From Brugia malayi (Eukaryota > Nematoda > Chromadorea > Rhabditida > Onchocercidae), in the NCBI RefSeq assembly GCF_000002995.4, contig NW_025062475.1, forward strand, positions 10,482,187 to 10,546,186: a DNA stretch of 64,000 bases, given 5' to 3'. Shown here one piece after another: positions 12,334-25,620 of the stretch. Made by a program: the position numbers and the translations under genes. The notes beneath the pieces are model-generated. The model was not told the origin of the DNA and made no database searches. It saw only the letters and a program-made list of their open reading frames with translations. The stretch's first letter is position 1. Every line of letters begins with the position of its first letter.

Positions 12334-14110
12334 TATTTAAGTAATTAAACTAATTTTTGAGGTTAACTAATTCATTATTATACTATCATTATTATTGTTA
12401 TTATCGCACTGAAATGTAGTATTAGTGTCGGATGTGCATTTAACTTATTCTCCAGTGTTATTTATTATGAGCATAGAAAAATGTAATACATCTAAGACAA
12501 TAATATTATATTTATAAGAAATTAAAAAGAAAAGAGCTTTTAATAATTAATTCGCAGCTTTTTTTTTTATTTTTTATGATCTAACTTGCATGATTTCTTC
12601 TTTTTTTCAACTAAATGCAACACAGCTACGAATAAATGTTATTACAATCTGCCATATTTGATATCAAAAAGATATGAGATGAGCAGATGCATCATATGAA
12701 ATACTGGCACTATCCTTTAGCAAATGATAAAATCTATGTTTAATTCATTTAATAAGTTAATCAGCAAAATAGTATTACTCATACTCGACGTTAGCCTACG
12801 CATTGCTGAGAATTCAGATATTCAAATTTGTTTTTGTTACAAATAAGCCTGGACCGTCATTTTAGAGTAGGTCTTACGTCTTTTTCTGAACATTTGCTAT
12901 CAATATGACCAGTGTATGGAACTATTGACTATGCTATTTTTCAAATCATTTAGTCGTAATTGTTAAATTTATTCAAAGACGAAAGTTTGTATTAAAATGG
13001 GAAACATTTTTCATTTCTGCTTTCTTATTATTCAGTTAAATGTTACTGTAGAACGATGCATTTTTTCCTCTTTTTTATACTTGCAAGTTTATCTCATTTA
13101 AATAAAACTTCAGCACATAATTTTCGGATCAATTCTAAATTCAAAAATGGAAAATTATATATAGAAGGTAAACAATACAAGGCAAAAACTAAAAAAAAAA
13201 AGAAAAAAAATACATTACAAAATAGAAATACGACGGCTCACTACTATATTTTAACTAAGAACCTGAAAATAATGTAAGCGAGTATTCAATAAAGCCTGAA
13301 AAAGAAACATAAAGTTTCAATAGAGATTTCATTGACATTAATTTAAGTATTTTAAATTATCATACGAAGGTATGTACATTTGAAGTTTACAAATACCTTT
13401 TTATAGCATGAAGACACAGAATTAGTAGTGATCAATTATTGCATATATGCATGAAGAATAGCTGCGATGTGGTATGCATTTTTTAAGCATTCAAAGACAT
13501 AACTGAAATTGAGAAAATTATGAAGCATTACGATTAGCATACACTCACTATAGAAGTCGTTTGGTCAGTTCTGAAATTAAGTCCCAAAAAAAGATCAAAA
13601 TTTGTCGAAAGATAGGGAATATATTACAACCTTAGCAATTATCAAGCATACAAAAACTGATCACCACATATTTCTAAAATCAATATATATATGAAAATTT
13701 CTATCTACAAGAAAGAGAAAAATAAATTTTAAATCATGATAAATTATGAAATTATGAAAAGAAAATAATACAACTGAAGCTCATGAGAAATATCACTAGC
13801 AATACCTAAGTGTGTGTATAAAGGCCACATCGAATAAGTAGTAAAAAAGAATAAAATCATATACGTAAAACTTTATGAAGATGTTTCAGTAATTTACAAA
13901 CTAATCTTTTTCTGTTTTATAATAAGCCTTCAACAAATCAGTCTAAAAAAATGGAAAATTTCCAGAAAAAATGGAAAAATTAGGAAAAAATGGAAAACAT
14001 ATCATCAATTAATAATATAGCTAGCACAGAACTGGTTAAGTAAGAACTGCAAATTCATATACAGTTGAGCAACCCGAAATGATCTGTTACACAATCCAGA
14101 AGTGATCTAA
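12334..14110. other. 3' flanks between convergent genes, with one candidate small exon
   Basis: The region separates the ends of the transporter (plus) and CLIP (minus) genes. AATAAA at 12631-12636 suits the transporter mRNA. An ATG frame at 13056 lies 20 bases after a TTATTCAG acceptor and starts with a signal-peptide-like stretch; see findings. Around 13940-14000 there is a short imperfect repeat of an AAAAATGGAAAA motif. No recognised gene. Confidence 0.4.
13056..13167 (+). CDS. possible first exon of a small secreted protein (unconfirmed)
   Basis: From ATG 13056 the frame reads MHFFLFFILASLSHLNK and continues to an AG|GTAAAC donor-like site ending at 13167. The first 20 residues look like a signal peptide, and an acceptor-like TTATTCAG ends 20 bases before the ATG. 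Without splicing, the frame runs on to a stop at about 13277 through a lysine-rich tail. I do not recognise the product, and no convincing second exon was found. In such AT-rich DNA hydrophobic open frames also arise by chance. Confidence 0.15.
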
Positions 14111-17100
14111 TTAAAATGTATAATCTTTTGATTTTGGCTTTTCAGTTTGCACTTTTGAGCAATTACTTACACCATGTCCAAATTCTGAAATAAGAGTTGA
14201 AAAAAGAAATTGATCAAAGTTACTGAAGATGGGTTTAAAACAAAGTATACAAACCGAAAATATTTATTCAATGAAAATTTGTTTGAAAAGAAATAAAAAA
14301 GCCAAGATATATCGCATCTTACCTTCACAGTGTTCACAATAAGGTCGGGCTGGTGGCTTGCCCCTCTTGTTTTTCTTCCGAACTGTCTCTTCTTCCATAT
14401 CCATTGCTTGTGTTGGACAATCAGTGGTATCGTGCAAATCGAATACTTCACATATATCACAATATAAGCGTAGTGGGATGTCGTCTGTAGTTTTACGTTG
14501 AAGTTCCGTCATTCTGAACATTTAATTTTAATCAGTTAAAAGTTTTAATTACTAAGTAAATGTAGCAGCAAATAAATGGAGTAGAGAAAACATAAATTAA
14601 ACTCTCATTGCGAAAATTCAAATTGAAAGCTCGAAATAAACGGTAAAGCAAACGAGATCAAGTATTATGAGTAAAACAAAATTTAATAGGCCGACAAAAA
14701 AAATCGTCTACTAAAATTGAAGCTATATCCCATTACTCAAATAACCAAGCTTTGGATCAAAAATACCCGTTGTATGATAATATAGAAAGACTTCGAACTT
14801 AATACAAAATCAAATTCAATCACTTTTTTAAAAAAGAAAGCATCTTGTAGAAAGCATCTTAAAAAAGAAAGCATCTTGCATCTTGTAACATAACCAAAAT
14901 TTATAAACTTGGAATATTCCCTTTACTGCTATTTTTAATTTTTTTTATTTCTGTGTATCTTATTTACAAAATGCAATTTACATTTCATTTGCGGGCAGCG
15001 AATTGAGAATTGCGATTTGTTCGTTCAAATCTTTCTCTTTCTTGTATTGCTCTGCTATAATAGAATTGAGAAACGATATCTGCAAAATTTATATATTATT
15101 AAAAGCAAAGCAATAAACTTCCAACAGCATTTTAAAATGAAAAAGATTAAATTTCCATAAGATATAATTCCAAAGAATTTAATAGGAAAGTGTGGTAAAT
15201 CACTGATTTTATTATTTCATCTCACCCAATTAACATTAACTATTCTTTCTTATTAACATTAACTGTTCTTTCCTATAAGTATAGCAGACAAATGATTTAT
15301 TAAGTAGTAATCAAAATTTTTTTCTGCTTACTTACATCACGTTTCATTTCTTCAATTTTGTCAGTTTCTGTTTTACCCACTGCTACCTTCAATTTTTGTA
15401 TTTCCTGTTTATATGCATCTTCCTTCTTTTTCCATTCTTCTTCAAGATCGACAAATAAAGCACTGTAACAAACTAGTTCAGATCAAAATGCAAAAACATC
15501 AAATACAAAAAAGAAAGACTAGCAACAAAACCGACCTCCGCTGTTTTGCTTCTGAAACGATTCCTTCATTTTCTGCCTGTCTCTTCAACAGCTCAAGTAC
15601 CTGAATTGATAAATACAAAGCTTTTTATACAAAAGCCAGCCATTTTATGACCAAATATGTTTTTTTTTTTTTTTTTTTAGCATATATGTTTGGAATTTTT
15701 TTGTAAATCTAATTGGATAAAATATCAGCATACAAGTTATCGTACATGATAACGAGACTGTATGCTTGACGTAACTAAACCCTTTAAAAATTTACACAGC
15801 GAATAATCAAAAAATATTAAACTCATCTGTTAGGTTTTCGATGATTAAACCTATGGAAAACAAAAAAAAAAGTATGTTGTTTACAATTCTTTAACGAAGT
15901 TACAGTTGAAATACCTCTAACTTCAGTGAATTAATCTGACTGATAGCTTGGTTCTTTCCTTCTTTCAAAGCGTCAATCTCCTTTTCATATTGTTCGTTTT
16001 GTGTCAAATCCACAGTACTGGTACCATGCTATAAATAAGTTAAAATTAGCAGAAAATAAAGATAGGAATACTGAAGTTAGGTATTCCATCAACTAAAATG
16101 ACCACTTTTTGGATAATCATATAACCATTTGCGAAATTTTTATCAAGAATACACTATAAGTTGGGAAATTTTAAGCTTAACTCTCGTTTTCTTTCTTACT
16201 CATAATCTGTACAAAAAATAGTGGTAGTGATTCACATTGTTTTTAAACATTTGGAAATTTCAACTCTAAAAATGTATATATGATATTATCCAAATGAGCA
16301 AATATATTTACCTTTGCTTTCAGTAAATTTATGATCTCATCCTTGTTTTTGTTTTCATCATTAATCTTCATCATTTCCGTCCTCAAAACATTCAATTCGG
16401 CATCTTTATCGTTTCGTTCCTTTTCTAATCTTGAATAAACTTTGAAATTAATATAATTTCAAGTAATTTAAATATCTGATGGTTTATTTTCTTCATATAA
16501 TTAACTCCAAAAAAAAAAAAAAAAAAAAAAAGACATATAAAGTTAATTGCAATATTAACTATAATGCAATATCAACTGACCAAAAAACTAAATGACCAGA
16601 ATCACCAATATAAAACTTTCCTAAGGATTCGTTTATCCTAGTAAAATTTGAAAAGTTAATTCTCACCTTTAATTCAACATTTAGCACATCTTTTGATACT
16701 GTTACAACTTAAAAATAACAAGAAAAGTATGCAGAATATAGCTAAACGAGTTAAGTATAGGCAAATGTAAGTAACTATATATAGGAATTCCAAAAGACAC
16801 TAGTAGTATTAAGTGTCAAATCCACGTGCTTAACAGTATCAAATGCTAAAATGCATTCAGCAGCTTCCCCTTCTACGGTAGTAATGACCTTTGGTTTATT
16901 TGAAGACATATTTGGTTTATTTGAAGACCTCTGGAGACATATATAAAACAATCTAACATTATCCGTTATCACATCAATAATGTGAAAAGGTTTTGACTCA
17001 ACCCTGGCATTAGTTGAGTATGTTACTATAAATTTATCAATTCAAAATGAATAAACAAACTTATTCAGTGAAGCAGCAAGTGTATTGTATTCCTGTTTAA

Positions 17101-20100
17101 GCTCAGATAATTTCTCGGTAGTCACTGTCAAATCAAATGCTTGATTTTCTTTTTCAGCCATCAACCTTTCAATTTCCACCTTCTGAAATCCAAAACACAA
17201 AACACTGGTTAATTTAATTAGTAAGGCTAAAATTGAATATTTCGAATTTATAAAATTTCCACCAACCAACTTCTTTTCTGCATCCACCAGCTGGATTCTT
17301 TCTTCCAACAAATTACCGATTTTTTCTTCCAAAGATCCGCCTTTGCAATCAACTGTGCTCAAACATTCTGTTATACTGAAATGAATGATCAGAAATGAAA
17401 TATAAATGTATTCTGGAAAAGATTTATGATTGACCATTATAAGGAAACAAGCCTTTTCAGTTCAGCTCCGAGTTTCCGCACCTTTTCTTTATAATCACTA
17501 TCCAGGCTAACACGACCTTTTAACGATTGCGTCAATGCTTCGTAACGTTCTTCTACCTTTGTATACTACAAATTTATTCCTGTTAGGCAACAAAATGACT
17601 CTTCGTTAAAACAGTAAAAAGAAATTATTAGAAATCTTGAAAAATCTCAGCAGTTTGACCGACCGAAAGACATCAGTTGATCACACAATACTTATAAAGA
17701 AAAATTCCATTAAATTCCAACTTATGATTTGCAAACATTTCCAAGTCGAAGAAATGAGTTACTCATTATATATATATCATTTTTTTCTCAAAGCAAAAAA
17801 TTACTTCTTTCTGCATTTCGACCTTTTCTTTCAAGAGGATTTCTTTTTCAGCTTCCAAATCACGCAATTTTTGATATGCACTATCATTCTCTGATTCTAA
17901 TCTGTAAAAGAATCAATTCTTTTAAAATCTATCAACCAATTTGATCATTTTCCCTTTAATTAAATAAAAAAAAAAAAAGAGCTAAACAAAGATGAAAACA
18001 AACTAGAAAAACGAACACTACAGTTTTGCAGTAAATACACAAAATATGAGTGCATGAAATTCATTTCACAGTAAATACAAGGTAAAAATGTGAAAATTTG
18101 ACCAATTGCAATCCGATGTGAGTCTGTCTATTTATTGATTCTATTAGGTTATGAATGCGAATTTCTTCGTTATGAAATGCTCACGTCTTATCTTCCTTAT
18201 ATTCCAATCCAAATTTATACTACTGAAGTATCGAACTGAATGTAACGCTGAATGTAACACGTAACGTGTAAATCGATGCATGCTGAGTAGGGAAAAAAAT
18301 CTGTTCGAGTATATATGGAAATCTGACATAATCTTCATATTTAATAAAATCTTATCTTGTCTTAAACTCTGGGATATAACACTTAGCTTAGAGATCAATA
18401 AGATAAAGAATTCGTATAGAAACACTACTTTCTTGCCCTCAGAATCCATTAACAGATCTGCAGAAAACTACTTTTTTGTCTGCCCACACAAGCATCTTCC
18501 AAGTAACTGCTGTGAAAGCTTCCTTATGTTTTTCATACCAATTAATCTAAGAAGACTGAACAAAATATGAACGAGTTTCTTTGAAATGAATCATTTCGAA
18601 TCCGAAAAGAATAAGTGGAAATTTGCATAAGTAGTTTTTGAATTATGTATATTTCACAAAAGAACCTAACATGTGTAAAAAAGTTCCTACCTAGATTTGA
18701 TTTTAGCATGATTTGAAGCTTCTTCTCTTTGCAACCTTTGCAATTGTTCCATATCACTAACGTGAGAAATTATTTCTTGTTGCAATCTTGCAACCTGATA
18801 AAGACCAAATAATTTCATTCCGAAACTTAATAATTAAATTACATGTAGAAAATAATGTTCGCTCAAAAAATAACACTATAAATAGATCCTTAAATAATAA
18901 TAAAGAATTTTGGAAGTGCTCTACGATTCAAAATAAATATCTTTGGCCACGAAATGATTACTTTTTCGTGCTCAGCTATCAATTCTTGTTGTGAAAATGA
19001 AAGATCCTCCTTTAGTTTCTCAAGTTCAAATTGAGTTCTGGAAATAGAAAAAGTTTTTTGCAAATAATAATTAAATTGATCATCTTCAAATTCGACAGTA
19101 GAATTAGATAATAATATCGCAAATATAAAGATTTTCCGTAATTGAGAAAAAAAAAAGAAAACGTTGTCCTTACTTTCCCAATGTATTTTTCATAGCATCA
19201 TGCATATTTTCCAGGTTCTGAACGTTATTTCTAGTTGTTAACAAATCCTTTTCGAGGGATTCATTGGTTGTTTGTAGCTGTGCCACCTATAATAATAGAT
19301 AACAAGCCTATAATAATAAAGCATAACAAAATGAAAATGAAAAAAGAATTAAATATTGCTAAAAAAGAATAATCTTTTTAGGTCCTAGAGTCATAGCAAA
19401 ACTTCGAATTCCACTATAATTCAAAAAAAAGCTCTTACCTCGATTATGTGCGCTTCAGCTTCTTTTTTATTTTCTTCACGAAGTAATTCCAGTTCTTTTT
19501 TGAGACTTTCATCACTGGAACTTGCTTCATAAAGGCTGACACGAAGTCTGTAAACAAAATAGATTTGCAGTTTAAAACGCATTCAATTGATAGAGATTTT
19601 GTATTTATGACAGTAACCTGTTAAAGTACTTCATGAATTTATTTAAAAAAAGAAAAAATTATAAAAATATTAACTTTTTCACTTTGATAAAATAATGACT
19701 ATCACTTACTTATCAATTTGACCACTGAGTTCATCGAGTTTGGACTTTGCCGAAGAAAGTTCTGACTCTTTCTTTGTCAAAGAAGACCTGAGTATTTCTT
19801 TCTCTGATTCCTTCTGTCTCAACTTAAAGAATGAAAACATCAAAAGGATTATTAAAAAGTAAAATATAGAAACATATTGAAAATTAAACTGTATATTATG
19901 TAAAATTCTCAAAACCTCTCCCTCCAATTCAATTTTTTGAGATTCTAACGACTTCGTATTAGTAAGAAATTCTCTATTGCTATTTTCCAGAGATTCTTGC
20001 AATTCCATTAACTTCGCTTTCTCAATTTCCATCCTAAAATACAAACAGTTGATTTACTGAGAATTCTTAAAGCATAAAGAAAAGATAAGCTCCAAATACT

Positions 20101-23100
20101 GACATACTGTGATAAAAAAAAAAATGCTAAAAGTAATTCACTTTCTCAACTGTTCATGTAATTGGATGGAATCGTTTTGTACTTGTCGCAGCTCCCCATT
20201 TAATCTGCTGACTTCCGTGTTGTGTTCTTTCTTTTCATTCTCTGTCTGCACAAAAAAAGTAAACATGCCATAGTAACTAAAGTGAACTGTAGAAAAATTC
20301 ATCAGTAATTTAATGATAAGATTTAAATTAAAAGTTATCCTGAATAACCAGAATCGGAAATCCAAGAAAACATAAAAAAATATTCACTTTTTTATAAGTG
20401 CCAGATAGTTCATACTTATTTTGTTAAATATTACAGTTACAAAAATATACTACATGAATCAACATTACTTACTTTTTCAACCATTTCAGCGTCCTTTCTT
20501 TTTAAGTGATCGAAATTTGTCAACAGAGCATTATTCGACATCTCTAATGCATCATATGTTTCTTTCAATTTTGCTTTGCTTTTTTCAACTCTAGAGAATT
20601 CCGAAATGTATGTTCATCAGAAAATGATTATTTTGTTCGTATTTCCTTATTCTTATGCCTACCTTGTAAAATTTTACAGAAAATCTCACTTTTCCAGCTC
20701 ATTTCTTAGCTGATCCACAGTTGCCCGATATACTGTTAGTTCTTCATCCTTTTGTGAAATATTGGCTGCCTTGTTATCCATTGATTTTTTCAATATTTCA
20801 AGCTAAAGTTGGATATCAAAAATTAACTTGAAAATTAAAATTTAATTCGAACTAGAATTTCACAAAATCGAATTATGTCTGATAAGGGAAAAATTATCAA
20901 AAAGTTTCATTTAACGTAAAAAAACATCATCAAAAATTTTCAGTTACATATTAAATTCACTAAATGATTTATAGAAAAAAAAAGATAAGAATATAATATT
21001 CTATATTTATTCTGATACAATTTAGATACCTGAGCAGTCAAATTCTTTATTTCCTCTTTATCACTTTCAAGCCTTTCTTGTACTGATTTTTTGACTGTTT
21101 TATTGTGACCTATCAAATTACTCAACTTTTTCATATTCGCTTCCAACCTGAATAAATGTGTAAAGAATGATCTCTGATAAAATAAAAAAATTTTTAATAA
21201 GTATAATACTTACTGCTTCGATAAATCACAATTGTCATCACTAGTTTCTTTTTCACTTTTATTCATACATCCCACAGCATTATTAGGAGATAAAAGTTTC
21301 GCTAACTGAAAAACATTTACTGGGTTTTCTAATATTCAGCATATTAAAAAGGGTGAACAAATATAATGCTTCAAATTCCAAGTTTTAAAATCGCATCTGA
21401 GAATAACATACCTCCCAAAAATCTTCGTTAAAAGCAGACCATATGTTTTTCATTTGAGAACACACCGAAATCCTTTCTTGTTCAAAAACTAAAGATGTTG
21501 AAAATGTGTAATATTCCAAAAAAAGAAAAAAAAAACTTCTAATATTACAAAATAAAACATGAAACTTTCAAAATATAATAACTCCACAATATAGAAGAGA
21601 CGCAACATACGGGAGCACTGTTTTCTCAATTCCTCCAATTGTAACTTGGTTTTTTCTGCCTCGTCCATCAATAATTTAGTTGTATCCTCACTTCTGCTCT
21701 TAAAAATTTAAATTAAAATAAAAATATTATTTGAAATTGTGACAATAAATCAAAGTTTTGGACATGGCAATACATGAACCAACTTCTTTAACAACAGTTC
21801 TCTTTTCCAACTCAGCAATTTTTTCCGCCATTTCAGCATTCATTATAGTCTCCTCATCATAGCGAAACGTTAAATCTTCAAGAGCCTGCAAATTTATATC
21901 ACAAATTTACACTTTATAGTTCCCAATGAAACATACTACCTATCAAGTTATTTCTGCTAAACAAATTTTTTGATAAATATGTATTACAGAGAAGCTAAAA
22001 ATTATAGACTAATGAGTCAATTCTCTATCCTCAACATTATATCCTAATAACTTGTGCGGTTATATGGAAATATTATGAACTGAATCTTAAAATAATTAAG
22101 AATTAACAAAAAATGAGCGTATCATGTCTCAAGTTTGTGAACCCCTTTGTTCTGCTAAATCAAAATAATTATGCAAACAAATTCTTACATCCTCCTTTTC
22201 CTTCAGCTGAATCGTAAGATCGTTAACAGTACCATCTGCTACTTTAAATTTAGCTTCACTTTTATCTAACATAACTTTTAATGCTTCAAGTTGTTGATCG
22301 ACTAAAGTTTTTGCACTTTCGAGTTGTGTTGCTTTTGCTTCTGCCAATTCGCAACGGCTTGACAAGGCTGCCATCTCATTTCGTTCAAGATCACGTTCTC
22401 TTATTACCTGTTCCAAATGAGTTTCCTTCTCTTTTAATGACTCCTATAAATTGATAGTGATAGAAATTACAAGTTTTAATTTTCTTTTCGTTCTTGAGTT
22501 GGACAAAAAGAAATCACAGATTCCAGAAAAGAATGGTTCAGGATTAATAGTTATCCGAAAGTAAAGGAATTCGATGCAAAAACTGAATAACTAGAACGGT
22601 CATCTTTTTAACTAACCTGAATTGCTTTGAATAAATCTTCTTGACCTCTAGCTGATGAAATAATAAATGGCCTCTGCAATTTTTCAAATAATTTTCAAAA
22701 AACTGTAAAGCGAGAAAGTTTATATACATATAATACAGAATAATACACAAGTTTTTCGAATTAATTTAAATTTATAGTACAATTTCTGAAAATTACAAAA
22801 CTTCCTTAGCTGACATTACCGCACTGAATAAATAAATAAATTTGAATAATCATTAAAATCTTTATTCATTTTAATTTTAGTTCATTCTAACTGCTTCTTA
22901 ATCATTAAACAAAAACTAGACCAAGAAAACATTCAGTCGACAGTGTATATGTGTGTGTTTTACGTGAAATAATTTAAATGTACAAAAATTTGTGCTGTGT
23001 TGTGTTGACCAGAACCTAATCTTTCTCCATTTGATCGTCACTTATTATTCTAAAAAAGCAAAACCTTCATGTGCTATATATGTTTTCAGTATAGAATTTA

Positions 23101-25552
23101 AGATAACCAACGAAACCAGAACAGTATTCATACGTGGACTGATCGTGGTGTTGCAAAATTGTATTTAGAAATTCGTGACGATGCAACCGATGATGCACCA
23201 ATAGACGACAATGATTCGTGGCTACCTGAACGTTGCCGTAATGCTGACGTTTTCGTATGCCGAATCTATAAAACAAATTTTACAGATATTATGCTTACGA
23301 TGACGACACATTTAAATCCAAACATTTTCTAAGAATTTTGTCAACATAATTTTACATCACATATTTTTTATAAACATAAACATTTTTTAGGATTTTAATA
23401 ACCAAGTTGGAACTACTCTTGATTTTAAGTAAACACCAAGTTACCATTAACTAACAAAACAGTATATATATGCAGTTCATCTGACTACCACGATGTTTAT
23501 AATTAGGAATGTCTATTATGTGAGAAAAGAAAAGTCATGGAATGTATGTATTTGAAGAAAAACGACCACAGCGCAAAACTCAACAAGGCAATACTGCAAA
23601 CTTTATATATATGCAAAATTTACTGCAAATTTTGTATATATGCAAAATTTACTGCAAAGTTCATATATATGCAATAATTTAGAAAATATCAAAACAGAAT
23701 CTATGCCAAACACACCTTGAATTTAGCCGAAGTTTGTTCGGGCGCACGAATAACTTTTGAAGCGGCAGCAAATAAACCATATGGTGCTTTACATGTAAAA
23801 TATCGTTTACCCTAAAATTTGACAGATTTTATTAGAATAATATATATATATATATATATATATAATCATTTGTGAATAAAAGTATAATTAATTTTAAAAT
23901 ACCTGAACGCTGCCATCGTTTTTTCCTACTGGCTGCTCCAACTCGATGCCAGCCCAAACGCCGTCTTTGAAATCCGTGTTTCCAAGAAAGCGCAATCTTC
24001 CATATTTACCACCCGATACAATAACTCGATCACCAATCTCAAACCTAAATAACAAGCAAGTATTTTGAACAAAAACCAAATTATTTTTTAGTAATTTATG
24101 GCTTGGGAAATAATATAACTTATTAAATTCCCAATCCTAGATTTATGGAATCTCACTACACTCCACAGACGTTAAGGCCTTTCTTCATATTTAAGCTTGC
24201 CTTCTCTGCTGTCTCTTGACAATGCCAAAATATTTAATCATTTCATTAGAGAGGCTATCGATGAAAATTATAAGTATTTATAAGTTTCCAAAGGGAAGAA
24301 AAACAGTAGCACAAATTGCACACCCGTATTCTTTGCAAAATGGATTATTTTGTGACGTATCAGCTGACAGACTCGTTGACTGTACATGTTCCAATTTACT
24401 AGCTTTACAAAATAATCCATGCTTCGGTTCACACTGAAAGATTTCGTTTTTATTCCTGAGGAATTCATCAGTTTACTAGATGTTAATGTCATTTCTTTTT
24501 TTGGAAGATGAATACGGTTAGATGAAACATCTAAAATTTTTCCCAACAAAAAATTCATCACTTACAGAAAAATATCGATGTCCATCAACAGAACCATCAT
24601 TTTTCCCAAGTGGTTGATCGAGAACAATACCTATCCATTCACCTGGTGCAAACCTAGCTGGTCCAATATATACAATATTCCCCACTCTTTCGCCAATCTG
24701 ACAGCGATCACCGATTTCCCAATCGCCAACATGACTAATCGCAGATATTACTGATTCTTTGCCTTCAAAGAAAACGGAAAATTTTAGGGAACAAAAAAAT
24801 AATTTTTTCCTTTCATATCATTACTGAGAGCAAATTATTTTCATTTACCCAAAAAACCTCAACTACCAGTTTGACGGTTTTGAAATTTTGCTACTCTCTC
24901 TCTCTCCTACTGACCACTACCCCATCCTAGCTTATAATGCTAATAGATAATGCTATTTAATGGCTCTATCAGTATGATTAAATCACTAGAAGATGAGAAA
25001 TAATCTATTGTTTCTTCATAACTTTCATTATTTACATTCATACTTTCCTTTCTTTACTGCACTGTTTTCATTTTATTGACATTGACAGCATACTTAATCA
25101 ACAACGTAATAAGGTAAAAAATCTCTTAAATTATTTTAATCCCTTCTCACATTCTTCCTTATTCAAATTGATATAAATATGAATCCATAATTTCCTAAAT
25201 TTATAAATATTTTTGTCTAAATTGTTCGAGAATTCTATTCATATTCATTTCCATTAAACCTATCTATATTTTAGATCAGTGCTTCTATCACTTTGACTTT
25301 CATTCATATTCATTCTCAAAGAACAAAGATGAATACATGTAAGTTATGCAAAAGACAATGCTACTAAAAAATTGTTATTAAAAATTCAGATATGAGGTAT
25401 GGTAGACAATCAGATACGAAGTATGGTAAATTCAAACTGTCAAATATAACTATTATATTAAATAGGAACTGAATATTTTTGTAATCCAGAAAATGGAAAG
25501 GAAACTAACTCGTAGACCGAATCAATCCTCGAAATGCTTTTGATTCTGCCAT
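14111..25552 (-). CDS. clip-1: CLIP-170/CLIP-190 family microtubule plus-end tracking protein
   Basis: Cytoplasmic linker protein that follows growing microtubule ends and links them to dynein/dynactin and membranes. Thirty-three exons give 1,234 aa: 25552-25510, 24762-24566, 24433-24324, 24044-23903, 23811-23716, 23265-23134, 22673-22617, 22443-22189, 21885-21784, 21698-21611, 21488-21412, 21305-21214, 21147-21030, 20802-20690, 20590-20473, 20245-20142, 20033-19916, 19822-19710, 19547-19439, 19286-19174, 19037-18962, 18794-18691, 17901-17805, 17565-17453, 17375-17267, 17182-17061, 16429-16312, 16028-15915, 15600-15536, 15462-15336, 15079-14982, 14513-14323, 14184-14111. CAP-Gly 1 (about 24-95) and CAP-Gly 2 (about 118-190) both carry GKNDG. 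A serine-rich stretch ([18 protein letters not shown]) follows, then a coiled coil from about 265 to 1145. Two CCHC knuckles end the protein ([15 protein letters not shown] from residue 1165; [14 protein letters not shown]), with C-terminal YTF resembling the EEY/F-like tail. Intron 24 is GC-AG. A 743-base first intron precedes CAP-Gly 1. Confidence 0.94.
14978..14983 (-). promoter_or_regulatory. splice donor lying within a potential stop codon of clip-1
   Basis: At the end of exon 31 the minus-strand sequence reads GAA ATG TAA if unspliced, giving a protein that ends ...LPANEM. Used as a donor (GAAAT|GTAAAT), the same GT removes the stop and joins exon 32, which encodes the first CLIP zinc knuckle. 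Family structure shows the spliced form is real. The unspliced form would lack both knuckles. Confidence 0.6.
23592..23678. repeat. 29-bp tandem repeat, three copies, in a clip-1 intron
   Basis: Three head-to-tail copies of a 29-bp unit (start TACTGCAAA, end TATGCAAAATT) differ by a few bases. They lie in the intron between the second CAP-Gly exon pair and the serine-rich exon. Just outside, at 23842-23866, is an (AT)n run. No function is evident. Confidence 0.8.
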
Positions 25553-25602
25553 TTTGGTGGTTAATGGTATCGTTTACCACCAGGAAAATTTCTTCTTTGT
25601 TT

Positions 25603-25620
25603 CTGAAAAAAAAAGAAAAA
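25603..25620 (-). promoter_or_regulatory. probable splice acceptor in the clip-1 leader
   Basis: Pyrimidine run ending TTTTTCAG, 50 bases upstream of the chosen clip-1 ATG and with no recognisable coding exon before it. It is either a spliced-leader site or the acceptor of a 5' UTR intron. Confidence 0.5.

Noticed and set aside
16775..16972. Possible extra exon in the clip-1 intron, with a duplicated TTTGGTTTATTTGAAGAC motif
   Set aside because: The junction requires phase 2 and that frame meets a stop; the direct repeat is noted but has no coding support.
18144..18570. Open frames on both strands in the 789-base clip-1 intron
   Set aside because: No coiled-coil text, no splice sites in phase, and adjoining exons join perfectly without them.
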